Assembly (NCBI GenBank): GCA_964387685.1
Contig: CAYLXK010000002.1
Span: 124,001-188,000, forward strand
Length of the DNA: 64,000 bases
Direction: 5' to 3'
Source: Bryobacter sp964387685
Lineage (GTDB): Bacteria > Acidobacteriota > Terriglobia > Bryobacterales > Bryobacteraceae
In this document: positions 52,255 to 59,459 of the stretch, piece after piece
How positions within the stretch are numbered: position 1 is the first letter of the stretch
Layout of the letters: every line of letters starts with the position of its first letter
Position numbers and translations under genes: made by a program
The notes under the pieces: model-generated
Told to the model about the DNA's origin: nothing
Databases searched by the model: none
What the model saw: the letters and a program-made list of their open reading frames with translations, nothing else

Positions 52255-52965
52255 CTACATGTACATGCCGCCATTAACGCGCAACACGTTGCCGGTAATG
52301 TAGGAGGCGCCGTCGGAGGCCAGGAATTTTACGGCCTCGGCGATGTCTTGGGCTTGTCCAAAGCGTTTGAGGGGAATCAAGCCCAGCATCTTGTCCTTTT
52401 GTTCCTCGCTGAGCACTGCCGTCATGTCGGTGGCGACAAAGCCCGGCGTGACGGCGTTGACTGTTATGTTGCGGGAGGCCAACTCCTGGGCCAGCGATTT
52501 CGTCAGCCCGATCAGGCCGGCCTTCGAGCTTACGTAGTTAGCTTGGCCCGCGTTGCCCATCTCACCCACAACACTCGCAATATTGATGATGCGGCCCCAG
52601 CGCGCTTTCATCATGGCGGGCATCGCCGCTTGGCAGCAGAGGAACGCGCCGGTAAGATTCGTCTGCAGCACCAGATTCCAATCTTCGAGCTTCATTCGCA
52701 TGGAGAGGCCGTCCTTAGTGATGCCGGCGTTGTTGACAAGAATGTCGATAGGGCCCGCGGCGGCAAAGGCCGCCTTGATGCTGTCGGGGCTTGCCAGATC
52801 GAGCGCCACGAAACTGGCGGCGGGACCGATCTCAGCGGCTGCCGCCTCGAGCTTTTCGATGTTGCGGGCGGCCATTACGACACGATGGCCGGCGGCGGCT
52901 AAAGCCTGGGCGCAGGCGAGGCCAATGCCGCGGCTGGCGCCAGAAATGAATGCAGTTCTAGACAC
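52255..52965 (-). CDS. fabG: 3-oxoacyl-[ACP] reductase FabG
   Basis: A 236-residue SDR with GASRGIG (9-15), NNAGIT, catalytic Ser in NIASVVGEMG and YVSSK, and the FabG-typical PGFVATDMT and GxVLRVNGGMYM end. It reduces 3-oxoacyl-ACP in fatty-acid elongation. The GTG start at 52965 follows TATTAT by 6 nt. It is not beside acpP or fabF, so a role in another pathway (for example polyhydroxyalkanoate) cannot be excluded. Confidence 0.93.
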   Translation of the reverse strand: MSRTAFISGASRGIGLACAQALAAAGHRVVMAARNIEKLEAAAAEIGPAASFVALDLASPDSIKAAFAAAGPIDILVNNAGITKDGLSMRMKLEDWNLVLQTNLTGAFLCCQAAMPAMMKARWGRIINIASVVGEMGNAGQANYVSSKAGLIGLTKSLAQELASRNITVNAVTPGFVATDMTAVLSEEQKDKMLGLIPLKRFGQAQDIAEAVKFLASDGASYITGNVLRVNGGMYM

Positions 52966-52970
52966 CCTTC

Positions 52971-52977
52971 CATAATA
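52971..52977. promoter_or_regulatory. Shared -10 element between fabG and ubiD
   Basis: CATAATA gives TATTAT on the minus strand, 6 nt before the fabG GTG, and CATAAT on the plus strand, 8 nt before the ubiD-like ATG. The 19-bp gap leaves no room for separate promoters. Confidence 0.5.
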
Positions 52978-52984
52978 GAAAGAG

Positions 52985-54448
52985 ATGCCTTTCCAAGACC
53001 TCTCCGAGTTTCTCGCCGCGCTGGAAAAGGCGGGCGAGCTCGAACGGATTCCCTTTGAAGTCGACCCCTACCTTGAGATCACTGAATTCGCCGACCGCTC
53101 CGTGAAGCGCGGCGGACCAGCGCTGCTCTTTGAGAAACCAAAGGGATCCAGTGTGCCGCTGGCAATCAATCTCTTTGCCAGCGACCGGCGTATGGAGATC
53201 GCCCTGGGCGTCGATTCTCTTGAAGAGATCGCCGGCCGGATCACCGAGTATCTCGAGATGAAGATGCCCTCGGGCATTTTGAACAAACTGAAGATGCTGC
53301 CGAAGTTGGCTGAAATGGGCAGCTTCTTTCCCAAAGAGGTCTCTACGGGTCCGGTCAAAGAGGTGATCCAGAAAAGCGATTTCTCCCTGGACGATTTTCC
53401 TATTCTGCATTGCTGGCCGCAGGATGGCGGGCGCTACATCACGCTGCCGCTCGTGTTTTCGAAGAATCCACAGACTGGCAAACGCAATTGCGGCATGTAC
53501 CGCATGCAGGTCTATGACGCGAAGACCACCGGCATGCACTGGCAACTGCACAAACAGGGGGCCGATCACTACCGTCAATTGCTGGCCGAAGGCAAACAGA
53601 CGCGCATGGATGTAGCCGTAGCCATCGGCGCCGACCCCGCCACGATTTACTCAGCCATCCTGCCCCTGCCGCCTGAACTCGACGAGATGATGATCGCGGG
53701 CTTCCTGCGCGCCAAGCCCGTTGAAATGGTGAAGTGTGAGACCGTGGATTTGGAGGTTCCGGCCCAAGCCGAGATTGTGCTCGAAGGCTACGTGGAATTG
53801 GGTGAGCTGAAGACCGAGGGGCCTTTTGGGGACCACACGGGATTCTATTCGCTCGAAGACGATTACCCCGTGTTCCACTTGACCGCCATCACGCGGCGCA
53901 AGAAGCCCGTCTATACGGCAACCATCGTGGGCCCGCCGCCGATGGAGGACTACTGGATGGGCAAGTCTATCGAGAAGATTTTCTTGCCCTTGCTGCGTAT
54001 GCAAATTCCCGAGGTACGCGATATGGCCATGCCGGCCGAAGGCGTGTTCCACAACCTGATGTTGGTGAGCATCAAGAAGCGTTACCCCGGCCATGCCCGC
54101 AAGGTGATGCACGCAATCTGGGGCCTGGGACAGGCGATGTTCACCAAGGTGATTGTGGTGGTGGATGAAGAGGTGGATGTGCAGAATTACTCTGAGGTCG
54201 CCTGGAAGGTCTTTAACAACATCGATCCTCAGCGCGATACGGAGTTTGTACTGGGGCCCATCGATTCGCTCGACCATGCCAGCCGCCTGCCGAACTACGG
54301 TTCGAAAATGGGCATTGACGGGACCAAGAAGTGGCCCGGCGAAGGCTTTACACGGCCTTGGCCGCCGGTAATCGAGATGGACCCGGGTGTGAAGGCGCGC
54401 GTGGACGCGATGTGGAAGCGTACAGGCCTGGATGCTAAACTGAAATAG
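52985..54448 (+). CDS. UbiD family decarboxylase
   Basis: A 487-residue prenylated-FMN-dependent decarboxylase. It has RNCGMYRMQVYD, EGPFGDHTGFYS (with the ERD/E-type catalytic acidic residues nearby), VGPPPMEDYWMGK and the final C-terminal WGLGQAMFTK... segment. UbiD acts in ubiquinone or menaquinone biosynthesis, but relatives decarboxylate aromatic acids. No ubiX is in the window. Normal length. Confidence 0.92.
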   Translation: MPFQDLSEFLAALEKAGELERIPFEVDPYLEITEFADRSVKRGGPALLFEKPKGSSVPLAINLFASDRRMEIALGVDSLEEIAGRITEYLEMKMPSGILNKLKMLPKLAEMGSFFPKEVSTGPVKEVIQKSDFSLDDFPILHCWPQDGGRYITLPLVFSKNPQTGKRNCGMYRMQVYDAKTTGMHWQLHKQGADHYRQLLAEGKQTRMDVAVAIGADPATIYSAILPLPPELDEMMIAGFLRAKPVEMVKCETVDLEVPAQAEIVLEGYVELGELKTEGPFGDHTGFYSLEDDYPVFHLTAITRRKKPVYTATIVGPPPMEDYWMGKSIEKIFLPLLRMQIPEVRDMAMPAEGVFHNLMLVSIKKRYPGHARKVMHAIWGLGQAMFTKVIVVVDEEVDVQNYSEVAWKVFNNIDPQRDTEFVLGPIDSLDHASRLPNYGSKMGIDGTKKWPGEGFTRPWPPVIEMDPGVKARVDAMWKRTGLDAKLK

Positions 54449-54458
54449 CTCTGAGCAT

Positions 54459-54535
54459 GGTGCCCATAGCTCAGTCGGTAGAGCGCCGGATTGTGATTCC
54501 GGATGTCACGGGTTCAAGTCCCGTTGGGCACCCCA
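54459..54535 (+). tRNA. tRNA-His (GTG)
   Basis: A full cloverleaf: acceptor GTGCCCA/TGGGCAC, anticodon stem CCGGA/TCCGG with loop TTGTGAT (anticodon GTG at 54493-54495), T arm with TTCAAGT and an encoded 3' CCA (54533-54535). The extra G at 54459 pairs with discriminator C54532, the identity element of histidine tRNA. The gene ends 9 bp before the stop of a convergent gene. Confidence 0.97.
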
Positions 54536-54544
54536 ATAAAACCT

Positions 54545-55675
54545 CTACTTCTCTAGACTCTGAATCATCGCTTCCAGGCCCTTCCGATTCACGTCATCCG
54601 GGGCTTGGGCCAGTGCCTTCCGGGCATGTTCGAGCGCCTTGGCTTTGTTGCCCACGCCCATGTAGCCGCGCGCCAGGCCCACATGGGTCGGCCAAGCCTC
54701 CCCGAAGCGTTTCGCGTTCAACTGAAAAAGTTCAAAGGCTTCTTTGTCCTTGCCGGCCGCCTGGAGGGTGCGGGCGTATTGGTGCACCTCAGTGGGGAGG
54801 GTGCCGGGAAGCGCGATGGCTTCGGCCATTAAGACTTGGGCTTCGGGGCCACGCTGCAAGCGCGTCAGCAGACCGGCCTTGACAGAGAGCGTGTTGAAAT
54901 TCTTGCGTCCCACGAAGGGTGCGTTGATCGCGTAGTCGGCCCACGTTAGCGCCTCCTCCAGATTGAAGTTGTTTTGGAGACAATAGCGCGCGGCGCTCAA
55001 CCAAGCGTCGTTGTCAAAGCCCGTCGAAGAAGTCAGTTCCTGCCGCACTCGAGAGAGATAAATCTGTTCCGGCTTCTCGACCTGAATCTTGAAGCCGACG
55101 GCGAGGTCTTCCCACTGCAGTTCGGCGCGGGCCTCGGTCTCTTTGCGGACCGGGAATTCATAGGTCAGATACTCGCGGTATTCATGTTTGCCGGGCTTCA
55201 GCTTTGCGCGCAGGACGTCATTGGCCTCGTTATAAAAGAAGCTGCCCCAGGCGCCCGCGTCCTTGGAAAGGATCAGCGTCCATTCGTTAGGCTCAACCAC
55301 GAAATGAAGTCCATAGCGGCCGGCGGCGAGCGGCTGGCCTTCGATCAGCACGGGATGGGACACGCTAAAGACGGTATTCTCGTTGGCGCCCGCGCGCCAG
55401 GGTGCTTTCTTGCTGGTGCCGAAGCCCTGGTCCGTTAGGCCATAGGGAACCAGGCCACCCCAGATCTTGCCGCGCCGGTCCACACTTGGGCCCCCGGCCG
55501 GGGAGGCGGGCCCATGCACGGCGGGGCTCGAGTACTCGATCGAAACCTGAACGGGCCCAAGGAACTGAGTGACGGAAGCTTTCTGGTTGCCGCCCGAGGG
55601 AGGCAGAGAGAGTCCCGCGAACTGCGCAAGCAGTGGGGAGAAGGAAAGAGTGGCAAGCAAGAATCGACAGACCAT
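54545..55675 (-). CDS. Exported DUF2911 and TPR protein
   Basis: A 376-residue exported protein: signal peptide (1-17), a DUF2911 domain (about 20-170; PAVHGP...GKIWGGLVPYG, WRAGANENT, GRYGLHF) and a C-terminal TPR region (about 210-370). Common in Acidobacteria and Bacteroidetes; function unknown. I chose the ATG at 55675 because the signal peptide begins there. Confidence 0.88.
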   Translation of the reverse strand: MVCRFLLATLSFSPLLAQFAGLSLPPSGGNQKASVTQFLGPVQVSIEYSSPAVHGPASPAGGPSVDRRGKIWGGLVPYGLTDQGFGTSKKAPWRAGANENTVFSVSHPVLIEGQPLAAGRYGLHFVVEPNEWTLILSKDAGAWGSFFYNEANDVLRAKLKPGKHEYREYLTYEFPVRKETEARAELQWEDLAVGFKIQVEKPEQIYLSRVRQELTSSTGFDNDAWLSAARYCLQNNFNLEEALTWADYAINAPFVGRKNFNTLSVKAGLLTRLQRGPEAQVLMAEAIALPGTLPTEVHQYARTLQAAGKDKEAFELFQLNAKRFGEAWPTHVGLARGYMGVGNKAKALEHARKALAQAPDDVNRKGLEAMIQSLEK

Positions 55676-55733
55676 ACTCTGATTTAAGCCCTTCGCCGCC
55701 TCCGTGAATAGGCCACCGAAAGCTTTACTGGGC

Positions 55734-56081
55734 TCAAGGCACAAAAGCGAAGGCCACGGCGGCAAAAATGAGCAGAAGACTCACGGCGTAGTTCCATTTG
55801 AGCGGCTCGTCCAGGTACAACCACGCGAAGGCAATAAACACGATCAAGGTGATGACCTCCTGGAGAATCTTCAATTGATAGCCGCTATAGCGGCCATAGC
55901 CCCAGCGGTTCGCCGGTACCATCAGGCAGTATTCAAAGAATGCAATCCCCCAACTGCTCAAGATCGCCAGCCAAAGGACGGTCTCACGGTTCCGCAGATG
56001 CCCATACCAGGCATAAGTCATAAACAGATTGCTCAGCACAAGCAGCAGGGGCGTGGCCCAGAACGGCACAGCGGACGGCAT
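55734..56081 (-). CDS. DUF486-type small membrane protein, DMT family
   Basis: A 115-residue protein with four membrane helices, a DMT-superfamily half-length transporter-like protein (DUF486 pattern: SSWGIAFFEYCLMVPANRWGYG). The ATG at 56081 is chosen to follow the stop of the upstream gene by 10 bp; an in-frame start at 56123 would overlap it. Substrate unknown. Confidence 0.8.
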   Translation of the reverse strand: MPSAVPFWATPLLLVLSNLFMTYAWYGHLRNRETVLWLAILSSWGIAFFEYCLMVPANRWGYGRYSGYQLKILQEVITLIVFIAFAWLYLDEPLKWNYAVSLLLIFAAVAFAFVP

Positions 56082-56091
56082 GCCGCCATTA

Positions 56092-57357
56092 TCAGCCGAA
56101 ATCAAACTCAAGCTGCGCGGCATTCGGGCGGACGCCGCGGGGTCGCTCGCGCCTGGCTGCCAGTGGCGGAGCTTGCCCCCCGCCCAGCCAGGCCTCCAAG
56201 ATCTCCATGGACTCGGCCGACGCGGCCGAGTTGCGATGTCCGTTCACTTCCTGCAGCGTCCAAGTGCCTCCCTGGCGCCGAATCGTGAAGGTGAGCCGCT
56301 GCGGGGAAAAAATCCGGTAGGCGTAGAGACGGCCCGCCCGAATTTCCTCCTCATAGTAAGAATTGGAGCCGATGCAATGGCGCATGAGTGTGCCCTCCAG
56401 AGCCAGGTCCTGGGGCGAGACCAGGGCCTCTATGCCCTGGCTGGCGGCGATGGGTGGCGCCGGAAAGGGCGAGGCCGCTGTCCAACGCGTTGCGCGTGGC
56501 GCCACGTTAGGTACGGGCGGCAAGGGGGCCTCTACAGGAGCGGCAAAGGCACGCAGGTACGCGCGGTTCAAGTCTGCGAGCGTGCGCGCCTCGGGCAAAG
56601 GAAGGTTTTCGCGGCGGGATTGACGAGCGATGGCCTCCAGACGGTCGGCGAGGGTACGGGTGCCCGTGGGTAGCAGCGCGATCTCGCGCAGGCCCGGCGC
56701 CGCAATGCGGTTCCGCCAGGTTTCCGAGGTGGCAATCTCGAGAACGGGAGAATTGATCGCCGGCAAGTGGCTCAACAAGACGTCGGCGCTTGGGGATTGA
56801 AGCGAGGCGCGAAGCTTGGTGAGTAGGGAGACGGAAAGCTCCGGCGCCGGGATCTTGGACAAGGCCCGCACGGCATGTTGCGACGCGGGAAAGCCGAAGC
56901 GCGCCGCCAGCTGCTTTCGCTTTTGAATCACCACGGACGGCAGTTCCTGGGGTGCTTCGAGGGCCGTCAAGTAGGCCAGAGCGGGGCTGGAGTCCAATAG
57001 CTCGCGCGCCGCCTCTCCGCCCTGGAACAGAAAGCCTAAGAGAGGCCAATGCGCATCGCCAAAAGTCCGCACGCGCTCACGCCAGGCTGAGGGCCAGCAA
57101 TCCAAAAGGAACTCCGCCGCTTCCTTGCGGCGCCGATGGCTGGGCCAGGGACGGCGGACGGGCAGCGGTGCGCGGGCCGTACGCTCGACAATCGGGATGG
57201 AAAGCTGCGGCGTGAAGGGAACTTGCTGCGGCATACGCCAGGCGCCGAAGTTCGGCCCCGTGGGCACCAGGCGCTCCGTGTGCGTGGAGCACCGGCGCAA
57301 CAAAACGTTGGGCTCGAGGGAGAAATCGACGGCAAAGACACTCTCGGTAAACAGCAT
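56092..57357 (-). CDS. PcfJ-like protein
   Basis: A 421-residue protein whose C-terminal part (about 315-400) matches the PcfJ-like pattern: LALEGTLMRHCIGSNSYY, a beta-rich RLYAYRIFSPQRLTFTI and LQEVNGHRN. PcfJ proteins occur on plasmids, phage and in chromosomes; their function is not established. The N-terminal 300 residues are helical and unrecognised. It follows an ECF sigma gene by 36 bp on the same strand. Confidence 0.75.
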   Translation of the reverse strand: MLFTESVFAVDFSLEPNVLLRRCSTHTERLVPTGPNFGAWRMPQQVPFTPQLSIPIVERTARAPLPVRRPWPSHRRRKEAAEFLLDCWPSAWRERVRTFGDAHWPLLGFLFQGGEAARELLDSSPALAYLTALEAPQELPSVVIQKRKQLAARFGFPASQHAVRALSKIPAPELSVSLLTKLRASLQSPSADVLLSHLPAINSPVLEIATSETWRNRIAAPGLREIALLPTGTRTLADRLEAIARQSRRENLPLPEARTLADLNRAYLRAFAAPVEAPLPPVPNVAPRATRWTAASPFPAPPIAASQGIEALVSPQDLALEGTLMRHCIGSNSYYEEEIRAGRLYAYRIFSPQRLTFTIRRQGGTWTLQEVNGHRNSAASAESMEILEAWLGGGQAPPLAARRERPRGVRPNAAQLEFDFG

Positions 57358-57393
57358 GGAGACACCCGGCGGGCTATGGAATGCAACGGAAGC

Positions 57394-58002
57394 CTAGAGT
57401 GTAGACGAATCGGCGGGCGGAGGCGAGGGGGGTTGCAGCCGGTCGATCAACCAACTGCGGGTAAAGCGTAGATCCCGATCGACGGTCGCTTTAGAGACTT
57501 CAAGCAATTCCGCGGTTTCCTCGGCGGTGCAGCCGAGAAAGTAGCGCAGTTCTACCGCGCGCGCCTTCTTCGAGTCCAGGCGCCCCAATTCGTCCAGGGC
57601 GAAATCCAGATCCAGGAATTCCGGGCTTTGCACGTCAATCCAGGCCAACTCCGCGGCCAGAGGAATGCGAATGGTGTCTCCGCCCCGCTTGTCGGCCCGG
57701 AAGCTGCGGGCGTGGTCGATAAGGATTCGGCGCATCATGCGGGCCGCGAAGGAATAGAAGTGCCCTCGGTCCCGCCAATCGGCACGCTTTTCTTCCAGCA
57801 GCCGCAGAAACACTTCGTTGACCAGGCCGGTGGCCTGCAAAGTGTGGCCCGAGCGTTCGCGGCGCAAGTAGCCCTCGGCGATGCGGCGTAGATGCTGGTA
57901 GACCACGGGTGCAAGAGTATCGAGCGCGTCGGGCTTGCCTTCGGTCCATTGCCGAAGCAGGAGAGTGACTTCGCCAGTTCCGCCATCGGGCATGAGAACC
58001 AT
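57394..58002 (-). CDS. ECF-type sigma factor, TIGR02999-like
   Basis: A 202-residue sigma factor of the Sigma70_ECF/TIGR02999 type: VTLLLRQWTEGKPDALDTLAPVVYQHLRRIA (region 2), HTLQATGLVNEVFLRL, FYSFAARMMRRILIDHARS, and AVELRYFLGCTAEETAELLEVSKATVDRDLRFTRSWL (region 4). Start ATG at 58002; TAAAAT lies 9 nt upstream and overlaps the XRE stop. 12 bp after the XRE-cupin gene, so the two are likely co-transcribed. Confidence 0.9.
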   Translation of the reverse strand: MVLMPDGGTGEVTLLLRQWTEGKPDALDTLAPVVYQHLRRIAEGYLRRERSGHTLQATGLVNEVFLRLLEEKRADWRDRGHFYSFAARMMRRILIDHARSFRADKRGGDTIRIPLAAELAWIDVQSPEFLDLDFALDELGRLDSKKARAVELRYFLGCTAEETAELLEVSKATVDRDLRFTRSWLIDRLQPPSPPPADSSTL

Positions 58003-58014
58003 TATGCGCAAATT

Positions 58015-58770
58015 TTACAGGCGGGGCGGGGTGGTGATGACGATCGCTTTTGAAATCTGCTGCGGCGCTAAACCACGGTAACTATGGGGCGTGGAGGAAT
58101 CGAAGTACACGCTATCGCCGGGTTCAAGCAGATGATCTTCGTCCTGATAACGGATGGCAATGCGGCCCTCGAGGACGTGAAAAAACTCCGCGCCTTCATG
58201 GACGTGTTCGCTCACCTCGTCTTCGGATAGCTCGCGGAACTCGGCGAGATAGGCTTGCAAGCTTTTGTCCTGAGCCGAAAACGCCAGACACTCAAAGTAG
58301 TAGCCGGGGGTGGGCGAATCGCTGCGCTCCGGAAAGCGCATGCGCTCGTTGGCGCGCACAATCGAAAAGAGACGCCGGCGCTTTTTGTCCGAGAAAAAGT
58401 AGTCTAGGCCTACGTCGAAAACCATAGCGATCCGCGCCAGTGTCGGTAGCGTTGGCACGAGCTTTCCGTTTTCCAGTTGGGAGATCATCGAGGCCGAGAG
58501 TCCAGTATGCTTCCCTAAATCCACGAGGGCGATTTTCTTTTTCAATCGCAACTGCCGAAGCTTTGCGCCGATGTCATAAGAGGAGAGAACGCGCCGGATC
58601 GTAGCGTCAGATGTTTCACTCCCTCTAAAATTATTTTTATTCTCAGTTGGGGACGTGATGTCCTCTTGAACTGTGCTAAAACTAGATTCAGCATCGTTCA
58701 TACTCAAATTGAGACTCGACGGGATTTCATTCATGGTTTCATTTAGTGAGATGCTAGGAGATTTTAGCAT
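58015..58770 (-). CDS. XRE-family regulator with cupin domain
   Basis: A DNA-binding regulator: helix-turn-helix (about 65-125; GAKLRQLRLKKKIALVDLGKHTGLSASMISQLENGKLVPTL) then a cupin sensor domain (about 155-250; HVHEGAEFFHVLEG, PGDSVYFDSSTPHSY). The N-terminal ~60 residues are low-complexity. The start is uncertain: ATG at 58770 overlaps the divergent sigma ATG by two bases; starts at 58734 and 58701 are alternatives. The palindrome CTCAAATTGAG at 58703-58713 could be its own operator if translation starts at 58701. Confidence 0.8.
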   Translation of the reverse strand: MLKSPSISLNETMNEIPSSLNLSMNDAESSFSTVQEDITSPTENKNNFRGSETSDATIRRVLSSYDIGAKLRQLRLKKKIALVDLGKHTGLSASMISQLENGKLVPTLPTLARIAMVFDVGLDYFFSDKKRRRLFSIVRANERMRFPERSDSPTPGYYFECLAFSAQDKSLQAYLAEFRELSEDEVSEHVHEGAEFFHVLEGRIAIRYQDEDHLLEPGDSVYFDSSTPHSYRGLAPQQISKAIVITTPPRL

Positions 58771-59398
58771 GGTTCAAAATCGAAGACAGGGATTTGTAGG
58801 GATCACCGATGAAGAATTGGTGGATCGTGCGCAACGCGGCGACCAAACTGCCTTTGCCGAATTGGTTGAACGACACTATAACTCGTGCCTCAAATTGGCC
58901 TTATCGATTTTGCGCGACAAGTCCGATGCCGAAGACGAGGTCCAGAACGCTTGCTGGAAGAGCTTTGAGCACTTAAAGCAGTTCAATCGGGAAGCAAAGT
59001 TCTCAACCTGGCTGACCCGAATCGTGGTGAACCAGTGTCTGATGCGGCTCCGGCAGGCTAAGCGGGCCAAGATGTTTTACATGGACGATACCCAATTGGG
59101 TGATGAAGTAGTGACCCTCGAGCTAAAAGACGAGACGCCGACGCCGGAAGAGCAGCTGGGCCAACGCGAAGTCAGCGAGGTCCTGGAGCACGAGATTGGC
59201 CGTATTCCGCCGCTTCTGCGCAATGTGTTCGTCCTGCGGGACGTGAAACAGATGCCGATGCCCGCCGTGGCTAACCAACTGGGAATTAGCATTGCCGCCG
59301 CGAAAAGCAGACTCCTGCGGGCCCGTATGGAGTTGCGGGCGCGCCTGGAAAAGCACCAATCCGGAATCGGAGCGGCAAGCCTAATTCGCCAAAAATAG
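58769..59398 (+). CDS. ECF-type sigma factor, RpoE-like
   Basis: A 209-residue sigma factor: region 2 (DQTAFAELVERHYNSCLKLALSILRDKSDAEDEVQNACWKSFEHLKQF...FSTWLTRIVVNQCLMRLRQ) and region 4 (PPLLRNVFVLRDVKQMPMPAVANQLGISIAAAKSRLLRARMEL). The ATG at 58769 has AGGAG about 8 nt upstream. No anti-sigma gene is adjacent; the next gene is a hybrid histidine kinase. Confidence 0.92.
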   Translation: MVQNRRQGFVGITDEELVDRAQRGDQTAFAELVERHYNSCLKLALSILRDKSDAEDEVQNACWKSFEHLKQFNREAKFSTWLTRIVVNQCLMRLRQAKRAKMFYMDDTQLGDEVVTLELKDETPTPEEQLGQREVSEVLEHEIGRIPPLLRNVFVLRDVKQMPMPAVANQLGISIAAAKSRLLRARMELRARLEKHQSGIGAASLIRQK

Positions 59399-59459
59399 CG
59401 TGTGACGAATCGGTCCTAGGTCGATAACATAGAGGGCAGTACCATATCCTCTAGAACCT

